DNA from: Halobacteriovoraceae bacterium
Lineage (GTDB): Bacteria; Bdellovibrionota; Bacteriovoracia; Bacteriovoracales; Bacteriovoracaceae
NCBI GenBank assembly: GCA_002707495.1
Contig: PAMZ01000005.1
Span: 1 to 64,000, forward strand
Direction of reading: 5' to 3'
Length of the DNA stretch: 64,000 nucleotides
Part shown: positions 8,775-19,035 of the stretch, piece after piece
How positions within the stretch are numbered: position 1 is the first letter of the stretch
How the letters are laid out: each line of letters begins with the position of its first letter
Position numbers and translations under genes: made by a program
The notes under the pieces: generated by a model
Seen by the model: the letters and a program-made list of their open reading frames with translations, nothing else
Told to the model about the DNA's origin: nothing
Database searches by the model: none

Positions 8775-8834
8775 ATTAACTCCTTAATAAAATTGTTCTT
8801 ATTTTACCGAAATTTCACAAGCTTGAAAGCCGTC

Positions 8835-10592
8835 TTAATACTTATTAACCTGATTGAAAAACTCTTGATATGCAGCGGAATTTTCTTTTAAATCATGATG
8901 CGTACCCTGTGCTACCAATTCTCCGTCTTTCATAACTAAAATCTTTTGAGCCTCAAGAATAGTTTCAATCCGGTGGGCCACAATAAATGTCAAAGACTTC
9001 TTTTGAATTAATAGAACTAACATTCGAAGAGCCTCTTCAAGCTCTGAATCTAAACCTGAAGAAATTTCATCAAAAAGCACTATAGGCTTTACTAAAAAAC
9101 AGGAACGAAGTGCTGACAATAGTTGTTTTTGGCCTAGAGATAACTCTTTGGGATTAATATTGTCTTCAGGAGCAATTTTCCAGGAGCGAACATAAGGAAT
9201 ACTCTCACCAACATTTTGCCAGAACTCATCAAATCTTTCATTTTCCCTGTGATCCAAAGTGATATTAAACCTCAAACTTGATGAGAATACATGCGAGTCT
9301 TGGCTTACAATACTAACTTGACTCTTATAACGTAGGAGACTTTCTAAATCCTCTCCTGAGAATACGATATTATCAGGAGAACCAAAAAGAGAGATTCTTG
9401 CTTTATCTGCCACAATATCAGTGCTTAATATTTTAAGTAAGGTTGATTTACCACTACCTGATTGTCCTACGATTCCGACTAGCTCACCAGGAACAGCTGA
9501 AAAAGAGATCTCTTTTAATGTAAAAACTTCTCCCTTTTTTCTCGCTGGATATTCAAATGATTCAACTTCGACTTTCATTTCTTTCAAATCAATAGCTTCA
9601 TCTTTACTTTCGAAATGTGTTTTCGGCAATGTCATAAGGTCTCTATTAAACTCTTCAATCCGAATTATCCCTGTTCGAGCTCTTTGAATACTTGAAATTT
9701 TTCCAGCGACTTCTTTGATAGGTCCAATGGACCTTTGAATGAGATCTACAATAGCTGCAATAACGGCAACTTCAGTGATATTCGAATAAGGAAACACAAT
9801 AACGAGGAGTGCGAGTAAAATGGGAAAGAGTGATTCTGCTAATGAAAAATAGGAAGCATCCCAAATATTAGCCTTTAATTGTTTTTTTAAAAAATCCTCA
9901 AAAGACTCATAACCTTTTTTCGAAGCGTAATTCTCATTGGGATGAAAAAAAGAAAAACGAAATCCTCCGGCCAAATTAGCAATCATCCTGGACATAATTC
10001 CAGTAGATTTTCTCACTTCCATATAGACTTCAGCCATTTTTCGACTTCCGATTACCAAAGCAATACAAGCTAAAACTTCAGCAATAATTAACGCCGTTCC
10101 TGAAGTCGTATTTAGGGAGATAAATCCAACCAGACAAGACACGATAAAAGTCAGATCGATAAAGATTCGAAAACTTCCTGTACTTACCATCTCAATGACC
10201 GCTTCTGTGTCAGTCAGAATCCTTGATAATACTTCTCCCATGGGATATTTCTGATCTCCAAATTGACCTTTACCCGCAGTCTCAAGACTAAGCATCCATC
10301 TCTCATAACTTTCAGTTCTAATATGGGACAATAATTTTTGAACATAGCGGTTCACACTAACTTGATAAACGACGGCGATCAGATACTCACAAATAACCAG
10401 CATTAGGAGATTCATTATCGCCTTATCAAGCGCTCCTGGAGTGTCATAAGCATCATACAAAGCTTTAATTATAATCGGAGTCAAATAGCCCAACACTGAC
10501 GAGGCTATCAAAGTCATAACAATAATCGCTATCAATGGCTTTCTATCTGGAAGATAGATATAGCTAAATATTTTGTTTTTCAAAAAATTCAT
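8835..10592 (-). CDS. ABC exporter half-transporter, consensus ATPase subunit
   Basis: Membrane domain (residues 1 to about 320, with helices near 20-40, 60-80, 140-185 and 250-285) fused to an ATPase domain. Walker A is GQSGSGKS at 376-383, the signature is LSLGQ at 485-489, Walker B is IVLFDE at 504-509 with the catalytic Glu509, and the switch histidine is His540. It overlaps the upstream half-transporter gene by 29 bases, so the two almost certainly form a heterodimeric type IV exporter in the inner membrane. The cargo cannot be told from sequence; there is no peptidase domain and no dedicated peptide gene nearby. Confidence 0.9.
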   Translation of the reverse strand: MNFLKNKIFSYIYLPDRKPLIAIIVMTLIASSVLGYLTPIIIKALYDAYDTPGALDKAIMNLLMLVICEYLIAVVYQVSVNRYVQKLLSHIRTESYERWMLSLETAGKGQFGDQKYPMGEVLSRILTDTEAVIEMVSTGSFRIFIDLTFIVSCLVGFISLNTTSGTALIIAEVLACIALVIGSRKMAEVYMEVRKSTGIMSRMIANLAGGFRFSFFHPNENYASKKGYESFEDFLKKQLKANIWDASYFSLAESLFPILLALLVIVFPYSNITEVAVIAAIVDLIQRSIGPIKEVAGKISSIQRARTGIIRIEEFNRDLMTLPKTHFESKDEAIDLKEMKVEVESFEYPARKKGEVFTLKEISFSAVPGELVGIVGQSGSGKSTLLKILSTDIVADKARISLFGSPDNIVFSGEDLESLLRYKSQVSIVSQDSHVFSSSLRFNITLDHRENERFDEFWQNVGESIPYVRSWKIAPEDNINPKELSLGQKQLLSALRSCFLVKPIVLFDEISSGLDSELEEALRMLVLLIQKKSLTFIVAHRIETILEAQKILVMKDGELVAQGTHHDLKENSAAYQEFFNQVNKY

Positions 10593-12198
10593 CTATTCGA
10601 CTTCCCGTGCTTAATAAATCATCATTGCGCCCTTGCTCAATGACTCCACTTTCTTTTCCAATATATATCATTCGGTGACAAGCCTTCACTGTACTTAACC
10701 TGTGCGAACTGAGAATAAATGTTTTAGACTTTAAGGCTGGATCAGCCTTTATTTTCTTTAAGATTTGACTCTCAAGTATAAGATCAACTGAAGAGAAAGG
10801 GTCATCCCAAATTATATATTCCACATCTGCGACTAAGGACCTTATCAAAGCTATCCGCTTAGCTTGCCCTCCCGAAACTCTCTTTCCGTTCTCTCCTAAC
10901 TCCATGTTAAGAAGGTCATTCATATCCTTACTCAATACATCCAGGCCAAACTCCTTCAGATAGAATTTTGCTCGCTCTATGCGCTCAGGAGTCTGCTCTG
11001 TCCCTAGAAAAATATTGTCTACGAGAGTGTCGTTATACAAATAAGGTTCTTGATGAATAAAACTAAATTTTTTGTTCTGAATAAAAAGAAGCTCAGAGTA
11101 ACGCTCTAAAAGCCAGGATTTTCCAGAACCAGTATCACCGATCAGCACCGTCCACTCTTTCTGAGGAAAATAAACCTGAGCGTCTTTATTCCATAACGGC
11201 AGCACAGGTTTTTCAATATCAGTTTGAACTAAAAAAGGCTCAGTAAATCTTTTGTCAAGATCCGAAACGAGCTCCTTTATCCTAGTCCAGCCTGCGTACC
11301 CTTGAGAGGTCACAATTCCGATCCATGACATGACCATAAGAGGCTCTAAGATAAGAAATAAAAAAGAGGAGAAAAATATAAGATCTGATGCAGGCAATTG
11401 TTGATCCTTTACAATCAATGCGGCCCAAACAAGAGAGACTCCAACACCGATTCTTACCATAGGAAATGAAATTGCCCTTCCAAGAGTTGAAATAAAAAAA
11501 GTTCTTAATTCAATATCTGAAGTTTCAGTAAATTTTTCACAAAAAGATCTTTCAGCATGATAATTTTGAATCGTTTTTTTGGCCTCATAACTCTCAAGCA
11601 AAAAATTTTGAACCGCTGCTGACTCATCCATTCCTCTTTTAACATAAGGCTGGAATAAATAAATAATTCCCATGAACACAACAACACATCCTAAAATAGG
11701 ACTAAATGCGATGAGAAAGTCTCCATTAAATTCTTGGATTTTAGGAATAAAAATCGTCGAGGCTATAATAATATTCCCGACCTGAAGGAGCGCAAAACCT
11801 ATAAATCCTCGTATGCGATTAAGGTCATTATAGAGACTTTGGAAAATCATTCCTTCATTGTATTTAGCATAGGCCCTAGGAAAGGCTGACTCTAATCTAT
11901 GCACTAATTCGAGCCTGAGATTTTTTTGTTGAACCCTTGCAGGGTAAAAAAATAAGAGTCTTGAAAGAGTTCGATAAAAAATAATGAACGCTGCCAGAAG
12001 AAAGAAATCAGTTATCGATAGCTCAGAAAGTTTTCCAGCAATGGCCAGATCCCCTAACTCTTTCGCCATAATAGGAATTTCACTGGAATAATAATGGAGA
12101 AAATAAAGACAAACACCTGCACCTAAATAGTAGTACCAATACTCAAAAGTATGAAAGACGATCCAAGGTATAAAGGATCGATTTAGGCGATATTTCAT
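10564..12198 (-). CDS. ABC exporter half-transporter, degenerate ATPase subunit
   Basis: Partner of the following gene. Six membrane helices span roughly residues 15-290. The ATPase domain has Walker A GDTGSGKS at 354-361, Q-loop Gln383, signature VSGGQ at 441-445 and Walker B YIIWDD at 461-466. The catalytic glutamate after Walker B is Asp466, while the partner keeps Glu. Heterodimeric exporters often carry one consensus and one degenerate nucleotide site, so this is expected for the class. The nucleotide-binding domain is short at its start, with little sequence between the membrane part and Walker A. Confidence 0.88.
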   Translation of the reverse strand: MKYRLNRSFIPWIVFHTFEYWYYYLGAGVCLYFLHYYSSEIPIMAKELGDLAIAGKLSELSITDFFLLAAFIIFYRTLSRLLFFYPARVQQKNLRLELVHRLESAFPRAYAKYNEGMIFQSLYNDLNRIRGFIGFALLQVGNIIIASTIFIPKIQEFNGDFLIAFSPILGCVVVFMGIIYLFQPYVKRGMDESAAVQNFLLESYEAKKTIQNYHAERSFCEKFTETSDIELRTFFISTLGRAISFPMVRIGVGVSLVWAALIVKDQQLPASDLIFFSSFLFLILEPLMVMSWIGIVTSQGYAGWTRIKELVSDLDKRFTEPFLVQTDIEKPVLPLWNKDAQVYFPQKEWTVLIGDTGSGKSWLLERYSELLFIQNKKFSFIHQEPYLYNDTLVDNIFLGTEQTPERIERAKFYLKEFGLDVLSKDMNDLLNMELGENGKRVSGGQAKRIALIRSLVADVEYIIWDDPFSSVDLILESQILKKIKADPALKSKTFILSSHRLSTVKACHRMIYIGKESGVIEQGRNDDLLSTGSRIDEFFEKQNI

Positions 12199-12331
12199 GG
12201 AGCTAAACTACCAGAATTTCGCTGCGACGGGAAGCCTAGAGTAGGTAAGTCTCCAATTTCTCAATATTTTTTATGAATATCCCTCTTTTAAAATGACAAA
12301 AAATCTTCTATATTATCAGACTCTAATTCTT

Positions 12332-12406
12332 GGTCGTGTAGCTCAGTGGGAGAGCACCTCGTTGACATCGAGGGGGTCACAAGTTCAATCCTTGTCACGA
12401 CCACCA
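12332..12406 (+). tRNA. tRNA-Val (GAC)
   Basis: A 75-base cloverleaf: acceptor GGTCGTG pairs with CACGACC, D arm GCTC/GAGC, anticodon arm CCTCG/CGAGG with loop TTGACAT (anticodon GAC), T arm ACAAG/CTTGT with loop TTCAATC, CCA encoded. A TATATTAT stretch at 12309-12316 is a plausible -10 box. The gene stands alone between the ABC genes and a convergent gene that ends 18 bases further on. Confidence 0.97.
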
Positions 12407-12423
12407 TTTTTTAATGAAATCCC

Positions 12424-14280
12424 TCACTCTTTTTCTTGAATCACCCGCTTCGGATTCAGTGGGTCCCTTGCATCGAGAATAATTTCGTATTCGTATTTCG
12501 GGTGAGAAATAGAAGTAAGGCCTTCTTCCAAGGAATTAACAATGTCACCCTCCGCTAAATTCCAAGAGTAAGTATCCCGATTCACTCTTTGTCCGTTAAT
12601 TGCAGCGATAGGATATGTACCAGCATCGGGAGTATCCAAAGAAAAATCAATCGTATCTCCCAGGGTTGTTTTGTAGCGCCACGCCCTCGTCCTTCCATTT
12701 CTAATTTCTCGCCTATATTCGTGAGCTTGATTATTAGAGAGCACATTTTGAACAAAAGAATCAAAACTTCTATCTGCCTCAGACACTTCGAAGAATCCAT
12801 AGTTTTTAAGGGCTCGGTCTTGGGCAATTGATCCAGACCTTCTAATTCTTTTATTATAAACTGCAAGATAGAAATCATAATCAGTCGAACAGTTTTTAAG
12901 ATCGTAGAAAGTGAAATCTCCCTCCTTTCTTGAACACGACTCTGGAATATGATCTGGAATTACGAGATTAAATCCACAGGCAAAATTTTTGTAAACACAA
13001 ATATTACGTTTTTGACTATTACGAGGATGATCCTCAAACCTTATAAGACTGCTAATTTTCATTTCTTTGTCTTTTGGCATGATTGAAGTACCAACCACGA
13101 GCACATCATTTTCACCAGTTCCAAAATCGTCAGTAAAATTCTTAAACCTTCCACCCGCTGATAACAAAAAATTCTCTGATCCATAGTACATTTCAACTGT
13201 TATATTCTCGAACGTTTGCCAATAAGGAGTTTCCTTATCAACCGTCAGGTCTACTAGCATATCTGGAACTTTATAAGACTCCGTTGCCGCCATAAATGCT
13301 TGGTAGTCAGTACCGCTTAAGGTTTGAGCTGGTTGTCCCATAAGATGAAGGAAATCAAAGTTTCCTGTATGAACCATTCCACGCTTTATCGTGTTATCCA
13401 TAAAAGATAAGTCATCTTCTTTTAAGACTTTTCGTTGTCTTCTAAAAGGTCCATATCTTCGCATCCCAATCGACTGCACCGCGAGCTTGGCATAAGAGTA
13501 GTCTAAGAGCATTTGTGCCATAGTTCTCAATTCTTGATCCCAAGCATAGTCGTAAAGCACGGCTAGGGTCAGCTGGGTATAGCCCTCATACCCTCTTGAG
13601 TTTAGTTCGGAAAAATCTTCTCTTAGAAATACTGAAAGATGCTCAAGCAACCAATCTTTCAAACCATTTTTGGTATTATTATATTCATCTTTGAGTGGCT
13701 CGCGAGTTGATCTCAATTGGTTGGTGAGATATTTTGCGATATTTGTCATGAGTATATGATTTTCTGTATCCAATCTCGTATTGATCGGACATCTAGGAAG
13801 GTCAAAGTAAACATACGGATTGCCACCCGATTGCGAAAGAAGATCATACCACAACTTTTGGCGAGCTGGTTCAGATAAGAGAGTCTCCCCTCTATCAAAA
13901 TCGATATAAGCCATTTTTAAAAGAATTTGTAAGACAAAATCATAGTCTCCTTCTCTTTTACACAGAGAGCCAATTAAACTAAAATTTGTTCCGGGATTCC
14001 ACGGGCCAAAACTAGGATCAAGGATATTATTCGTAACTAAATCTAAGTCTTGTTCAGCAATTAATCGTGCAAGATTAGTCGTCGCAAATTCTGCAAAACC
14101 AATTTTAGGAGGAGTCGGAGGTGCTACAATAGGCTCATTCAAATAGTGTTCAATAAATCGCTCTCGGATCATGATCTGGCTTGTTTTAGCTTCCTCAAGA
14201 CTTTGGGCGGATGGAATTCCTTCCATTGAGACATGTGCAAAGACCTGGAATTGTATCAAAAATAAGACAAAATACTTCAT
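12424..14280 (-). CDS. Large secreted protein of unknown function
   Basis: 618 residues with an N-terminal signal peptide (MKYFVLFLIQFQVFAH). The first 300 residues are helical with a repeated-helix look (ARLIAEQDLDLV, VLLYDYAW-like segments), the rest is beta-rich with GENDVLVVGTSIM and several cysteines near 420-460 that could form disulfides. The helical barrel followed by a beta domain is reminiscent of secreted polysaccharide lyases of the heparinase II/III type, but I cannot identify catalytic residues and do not assign an activity. It ends close to tRNA-Val on the opposite strand and is separated from its upstream neighbour by about 150 bases, so it is likely a single-gene unit. Confidence 0.72.
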   Translation of the reverse strand: MKYFVLFLIQFQVFAHVSMEGIPSAQSLEEAKTSQIMIRERFIEHYLNEPIVAPPTPPKIGFAEFATTNLARLIAEQDLDLVTNNILDPSFGPWNPGTNFSLIGSLCKREGDYDFVLQILLKMAYIDFDRGETLLSEPARQKLWYDLLSQSGGNPYVYFDLPRCPINTRLDTENHILMTNIAKYLTNQLRSTREPLKDEYNNTKNGLKDWLLEHLSVFLREDFSELNSRGYEGYTQLTLAVLYDYAWDQELRTMAQMLLDYSYAKLAVQSIGMRRYGPFRRQRKVLKEDDLSFMDNTIKRGMVHTGNFDFLHLMGQPAQTLSGTDYQAFMAATESYKVPDMLVDLTVDKETPYWQTFENITVEMYYGSENFLLSAGGRFKNFTDDFGTGENDVLVVGTSIMPKDKEMKISSLIRFEDHPRNSQKRNICVYKNFACGFNLVIPDHIPESCSRKEGDFTFYDLKNCSTDYDFYLAVYNKRIRRSGSIAQDRALKNYGFFEVSEADRSFDSFVQNVLSNNQAHEYRREIRNGRTRAWRYKTTLGDTIDFSLDTPDAGTYPIAAINGQRVNRDTYSWNLAEGDIVNSLEEGLTSISHPKYEYEIILDARDPLNPKRVIQEKE

Positions 14281-14428
14281 AGGCTCCTTTTGTATCGGCA
14301 GTCTACCAATTGAGCCTATGCCAATAAAGAATCTCTATAAATATTTCACGCTATCTTTTCTTTTCGAAGTTTCTAAGCCTCTTAAAAGCTATTGTTACCA
14401 AGTGTTACTAGTTAAAAAAAAAAATGAT

Positions 14429-15436
14429 TTAGTCCTCAGAGTTTGTCTCTTTTTTTCTTAACCTTTCTTGCTGTTTGCGCCTACGCCTTCTTAACTCACG
14501 GATAGTATTTCTATCTGGACGATTACTTCTTCTATTTTCTATTTTTCGAATTTCTTTTTGAACTTTTTCTCGAGATTTCTTTTTGGAACGACCTTTCATC
14601 GTTTTCAATCGCTCTGTTCTCTTTAATTTTTTTTGCTTTTTTATCTCTTCATATTTCTTCTTCGCCTCAGGGTTTTTCATCAACTTCTGGATTCGCTCTT
14701 GATACCTAGCCTTTTTCTCTTGCCATCTTTTCTTAAAGGACTCGTATCTCAGATTATTCGACTTCCATCTTTGGCGTTTCTTTCTAAAATTTTCTCTAAA
14801 CTTTTTTCGAGCTTCTCTCCAATTAGAATTGTTTTTTGAAGTTACATCCCAATTAATAGTTTTTAAGTTTTCTATTTTTTGCCTAGCGGTGAAATTTCGA
14901 CCATTTTCAACTACCATAGACTCATTCTGAGTCATGAAATCAGCTTGCCCGGATTCATTTTTAATTTCAACCAACCCTTCGTTCACAAGGACAGTAACGT
15001 CATCTTCAGCTGCAACGAGAAATTTCGTCCCTCGAACACCCAAGGTTGCTGATTTCGATCGCAAAAGAAGTGTTTCACTGTCACTAGGCTTTTCCATTTC
15101 AATGAGAATCGCACCTTTAATTTGCTGTAATATTGCAGGTTCAACGACTTCACTTGATTTATCTAAATACTCTGGCAGCTGATCGACAGAGAGTTCGGTT
15201 CCTGCATCTAGTTTCATATGAGAATGGCCTGGAATCTTTAAAAGGGCTAATCCATCTGAAGCAATGAAGATTGTATCACCTTCATTTATCAAGCTTCCTT
15301 TTTTCAAGTCTGTTTTTAAACCAGAGGCATTGAACTTATAATTGTCCCCTTTATTAAAGACAATTTTCATCTCCGCCGCAAAAAGCGAAGTTGAAAGAAA
15401 TAGACTTAAAGTGCAAAGAAAGTACAAACGGTCCAT
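14429..15436 (-). CDS. FecR-domain secreted protein with a strongly basic tail
   Basis: 335 residues. After a signal peptide ending near FAA comes a FecR domain (about 25-165) with the typical [18 protein letters not shown] core. From about residue 185 onward the protein is dominated by arginine and lysine in a long helical or coiled-coil region, with RRRRRK near the end. There is no transmembrane anchor and no sigma-factor gene beside it, so this is not a classic FecR anti-sigma regulator; FecR domains also occur in surface and periplasmic proteins. The basic tail could bind anionic polymers (inference). It overlaps the upstream antiporter gene by 31 bases. Confidence 0.8.
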   Translation of the reverse strand: MDRLYFLCTLSLFLSTSLFAAEMKIVFNKGDNYKFNASGLKTDLKKGSLINEGDTIFIASDGLALLKIPGHSHMKLDAGTELSVDQLPEYLDKSSEVVEPAILQQIKGAILIEMEKPSDSETLLLRSKSATLGVRGTKFLVAAEDDVTVLVNEGLVEIKNESGQADFMTQNESMVVENGRNFTARQKIENLKTINWDVTSKNNSNWREARKKFRENFRKKRQRWKSNNLRYESFKKRWQEKKARYQERIQKLMKNPEAKKKYEEIKKQKKLKRTERLKTMKGRSKKKSREKVQKEIRKIENRRSNRPDRNTIRELRRRRRKQQERLRKKETNSED

Positions 15437-17151
15437 AAAACTCCGGCCAAACTCGCTGCTACGACAGCAGGTGGTAATTGAGTTGTCACATGATCCATAA
15501 GATCACAACCAGTACACATTGCACTAAGGACTGTTGTATCCGAAATTGGTGAACATTGATCCCCAAAAACCGATCCATTCATAACAGCTGCAAAACAAAT
15601 CATCATATAAAACTCAGGATGCGCCATTCCTACTGATTGAGCAATTGCCCACGAAAGTGGCATCGCCAAAGGAAAAGCTACTGCAAAAGTTCCCCAAGAT
15701 GTACCTGTGGAAAATGCAATTAAGACTGTTAAGATTTGAAGAATTACTGGCAGACTCCAATAAGGAAGAGAAGATCCTAGTAACTCAACAAGATACATAC
15801 CTCCTCCGGCTTCTTTGCTAAGAGTTCCAATAGTAATCGCAAGCAGAAGAATCGCGGAGCCAACAACAACGCCTTTAAGTCCATCGCTAATTCCTTCAAC
15901 CACGTGCTTGAGTTTGAGACCACGAATCATCGCAAGACCAACACTGACCATTAAAGCAATTCCAAATGCCTGTCTTACTTTTGGAGAGCCCATAAAAACA
16001 AATGTTCCTACTGCAATAGCGATCAAAACAAATAGCGGAACAAAGAAATCTGCAATATGGGGCGTGTAGTATTGAGGAATAGAATTTTGAGTTAGCTCCT
16101 TAGCACTTAAGGGCTCACTCTCTGGGTGATCTAATTCCCCAGTTGTTCTTGCTCTTGCTATGGCATCTTTTAGTTTTTTACCCAAGAAGGGGGCCTTATC
16201 AATGGAGAGAAGAAACGTTCCCAGAACAGCAAACAAGGCATAAAAAGAAAGCGGGATAGAACTAAAGAAAAAAGAAAGTCTATCAGACTCGGTAGCTAGC
16301 CAGGTCACTCCCGGAACAAATAAAAAAGCCTGCACATATCCGGGCCAGGCATTGAAAGCCAATATAATGGCAATGGGAGAAGCAGTGGAGTCTACAATAT
16401 AAGATAATTCTTCATGAGAGATTTTTTCTTTGTCTGCAAGCGGCTTGACTGTCGTTCCTACCAATACTGTAGAGACGGTTCCACCTTGAAAGAAAATCAC
16501 ACCTAATAGCCAAGTTATGACTTTTGCTGACTTTGGTCCTTTAACAAAATGTTTTGTCATGTAATCAGCAAAAGCTTGGGCTGCTCCAGTTTTTGACCAC
16601 ATTCCCATAAGACCACCTAATAACCATAGATAGAGAAGTAGAACTCCCGCAGCATTCTTACTTGCAAAAACCTCTATGAAAACTTCATCAGTTAAATCGT
16701 ATTGCCCTAAAACTAAAGCACCTGAAAAAATCCCCGCTAGTAAAGCTGTAATGGGATCTTTCACCAACCAACAAAGAATGACTGCCACTAAAGCAGGTAG
16801 CAATGACCAAAACCCAAAATGTCTCTTTACTTCAAGTTTTTTATAAATCGGCCCGTTCGCAGATGGCTCTTTGATATATTCAACATTTTTTGATTTATCA
16901 GAATCGTAATCGTCACCGTTTAAATTCTTAGCAAGAAACCTTGATTCGGACTTATCAGTGAGTTCAAAAAATAAAGGCTTTCCCTTGTAAATATAATAAG
17001 GTTTTTCTCCTTCATCAGTTTGTTCTAATTTTACATCTAATACGACTTGCTCAAGGACTACGGTTGGTTTAACACTGGTACCTACGAAATAGGAAGCCAC
17101 CATGGTTACCGCAAAAATCCAAAAAGAGTAAGAGCTAAAAATCCGTTTCAT
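15406..17151 (-). CDS. NhaC-family Na+/H+ antiporter
   Basis: 581 residues of an inner-membrane antiporter with about 12 helices. The N-terminus has a signal-anchor helix then a soluble loop of about 85 residues (about 25-110) before the main bundle starts at [18 protein letters not shown]. Family-like features are [48 protein letters not shown] and [16 protein letters not shown]. The extended N-terminal loop is longer than in short NhaC proteins and would be exported. It precedes the FecR gene with overlap and follows a small secreted protein on the same strand. Exact substrate (Na+, or a substrate-coupled exchange) is inferred. Confidence 0.87.
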   Translation of the reverse strand: MKRIFSSYSFWIFAVTMVASYFVGTSVKPTVVLEQVVLDVKLEQTDEGEKPYYIYKGKPLFFELTDKSESRFLAKNLNGDDYDSDKSKNVEYIKEPSANGPIYKKLEVKRHFGFWSLLPALVAVILCWLVKDPITALLAGIFSGALVLGQYDLTDEVFIEVFASKNAAGVLLLYLWLLGGLMGMWSKTGAAQAFADYMTKHFVKGPKSAKVITWLLGVIFFQGGTVSTVLVGTTVKPLADKEKISHEELSYIVDSTASPIAIILAFNAWPGYVQAFLFVPGVTWLATESDRLSFFFSSIPLSFYALFAVLGTFLLSIDKAPFLGKKLKDAIARARTTGELDHPESEPLSAKELTQNSIPQYYTPHIADFFVPLFVLIAIAVGTFVFMGSPKVRQAFGIALMVSVGLAMIRGLKLKHVVEGISDGLKGVVVGSAILLLAITIGTLSKEAGGGMYLVELLGSSLPYWSLPVILQILTVLIAFSTGTSWGTFAVAFPLAMPLSWAIAQSVGMAHPEFYMMICFAAVMNGSVFGDQCSPISDTTVLSAMCTGCDLMDHVTTQLPPAVVAASLAGVLWTVCTFFAL

Positions 17152-17187
17152 ACTTCTCTCTTCTTTTTCTATTTTTATAATTTGTTT

Positions 17188-17535
17188 TTAAAAATTAATA
17201 CTATAACGGAAGCCGCCGCTTTGGGAAAAACTATTGTAATAAAAATTCACGTCTTTATAGGCCTGGAACTCAACTCTTCCCGAAATAAGTGGTGCCAAAA
17301 TCATTAACTGATCAGCGTATTCACCAAATGTGAGTTGTTTAAATTTATAGATAAGATAATCTGATCGCTCGACTACGGCATCATAGGACAATAAAGCGTC
17401 ACGAGTGTAATTTGCAGCCTTGTTATTACCAACTCCTACTTGTCTCGGAGTTTCCTCGAGTTCATAAGCTTGCGCTAAGCTTACAATAAAAAATAAGTTT
17501 AAAGTCAGAGCTAATTTAATAGATTCCCCCTTCAC
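17188..17535 (-). CDS. Small secreted protein (hypothetical)
   Basis: 115 residues with a signal peptide ending near LAQA. The mature part is about 90 residues with no cysteine, ending in alternating hydrophobic and aromatic residues and a terminal phenylalanine (GGFRYSINF), which looks like an outer-membrane beta-signal. It may be a short outer-membrane or periplasmic protein. The nhaC-type gene follows 36 bases later on the same strand. No family is recognised. Confidence 0.6.
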   Translation of the reverse strand: MKGESIKLALTLNLFFIVSLAQAYELEETPRQVGVGNNKAANYTRDALLSYDAVVERSDYLIYKFKQLTFGEYADQLMILAPLISGRVEFQAYKDVNFYYNSFSQSGGFRYSINF

Positions 17536-17561
17536 CTTAAGGATATAACAGCTAGAGGAAG

Positions 17562-17587
17562 AAAAAAAGGGAGACCTAAGTCTCCCC
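17562..17587 (-). terminator. Rho-independent terminator after the PF07399-type antiporter
   Basis: On the minus strand GGGAGAC and GTCTCCC (17569-17575 and 17580-17586) form a stem with a four-base loop, directly followed by seven T. It lies 26 bases past the stop of the antiporter at 17613 and separates it from the small secreted protein gene. Confidence 0.85.
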
Positions 17588-17612
17588 TTATAGTTGATAG
17601 ATTTTATAAGTT

Positions 17613-18953
17613 TTAGAGATGCGAGAAGATGCGAAATGCCACCAGGGCCAAACCTGTTGGCAATAAAGCAGCTTTTAAAAGACCTAAAGGAGAGATTCCA
17701 TCTTCACCAAAATTCTCTTTTAAGATACCAAATCCAGCCGGGTTAGGAGCATTCGCAATTACCGTTAACCCCCCACCAGTAACCGCACCAGCGACCAGGT
17801 AATATTTTTGCTCATCTGAGATTCCTTGAACAAGCGAACCGAGATAAGTCAAAGCAGCGTTGTCGGTTATTCCCGTCAATGCTGTTGAACCAAGGTATAA
17901 TGGCATAGAATCAAGCTGACTCAATAATGGCTGAAGCCACCAAGATTGAAGTCCACCTAAAGTAACCAGCCCACCTAAAAAGAATCCAACCAAAAGGGAT
18001 TCTTTTAGTTTTAACTTATCTTGATACTCGTTGGTTACGGTTGCAAATCCTAGAAAAAATAAAAACAGTCCTAGAAAAATGACCATATGATGAGCTGTTA
18101 AAACGATAAGTGCTAAGAAAATGATATGCATGGATGTAATCCACCACGGCGGGTGCATTTTATCTTCTCTTTCAGCTCGTAAATCAAAATCTCCTGCGAG
18201 TTCTCTTTTAAACCTGTAGGCAATAACCATAGTTCCCACAATAACTGAAATCGCTGCCTTGTACCCGAAGTGACCTATCATATGTGACATGCCCCAACCC
18301 CAAGTGCTAGCAACCATCAAAACAGGAGGTGCTGCAAAATGAGTGAGAGTTCCCCCAATTGAAACGTTCACAAATAAAAGGCCGAGGGTGGCGTATTTAA
18401 ATTTCAAACTCATTTTTTGAGAGTAGAAGTTTTTTTGAAGAATCAAAGCAGTAACTGTCATTGCCGCAGGTTCAGTAATAAAAGAACCTAATAGCGGGCC
18501 CACAACTAAAGCAGAAACATAGAAAGACAGTTTTTCTGATCGAAGTGGAATCAGCCTTGAAACTTGAATAATCATGCTCTCAGCAAATTTAATGACTGGT
18601 CTTGTCCCGGCAACACACATGATGGCGAAGACAAAAGCCGGCTCAGTAAAGTTTAAACTCTCCAAGTAATAGACAGCTCCCATCCCATGAGCAAAATCCC
18701 AAGTAAGAGCCGTCAAAAATATTACTAAGAGGCCTGCCCAAATTCCAAAAACGGCTTCAACTTCTCCCAAGAAGTGAAAAAGCTCATGCTTCGGTGAACC
18801 ATTCGGATAATGATGTGCCTTATCCTCGAATTTTTTAACTAAAAATGTGTGAGTTACCGCCAATCCAAATAAGATAGTTCCTAAAATTTGGATGGTCGGA
18901 TTCAGTTTTATCGCTTCAACAATCTGAGCGACGTCTGATGGTGACGCGGACAT
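17613..18953 (-). CDS. Putative Na+/H+ antiporter (PF07399-like)
   Basis: 446 residues with about ten to twelve membrane helices. The pattern LFHFLGEVEAVFGIWAG, GTRPVIKFAES and TDNAALTYLGSLV matches the putative Na+/H+ antiporter family that resembles NhaD and the arsenite/ion transporter superfamily. The NAPNPAGFGILK motif near the C-terminus is characteristic of that superfamily. It forms its own unit closed by a terminator, lying next to another Na+/H+ antiporter, which suggests active sodium export. Assignment is by recalled family resemblance. Confidence 0.82.
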   Translation of the reverse strand: MSASPSDVAQIVEAIKLNPTIQILGTILFGLAVTHTFLVKKFEDKAHHYPNGSPKHELFHFLGEVEAVFGIWAGLLVIFLTALTWDFAHGMGAVYYLESLNFTEPAFVFAIMCVAGTRPVIKFAESMIIQVSRLIPLRSEKLSFYVSALVVGPLLGSFITEPAAMTVTALILQKNFYSQKMSLKFKYATLGLLFVNVSIGGTLTHFAAPPVLMVASTWGWGMSHMIGHFGYKAAISVIVGTMVIAYRFKRELAGDFDLRAEREDKMHPPWWITSMHIIFLALIVLTAHHMVIFLGLFLFFLGFATVTNEYQDKLKLKESLLVGFFLGGLVTLGGLQSWWLQPLLSQLDSMPLYLGSTALTGITDNAALTYLGSLVQGISDEQKYYLVAGAVTGGGLTVIANAPNPAGFGILKENFGEDGISPLGLLKAALLPTGLALVAFRIFSHL

Positions 18954-19035
18954 TCCATTACCCCTTTTAAAAAATGTATAACTACAGTTTAATAAACTCG
19001 GGACTTAACTCAAAGAAATATTTAGGGATTTTGAA

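Noticed and set aside
12582..12878. Minus-strand frame of 98 residues within the 618-residue secreted protein
   Set aside because: Another frame of the same strand inside a long gene with a signal peptide; low-quality sequence.
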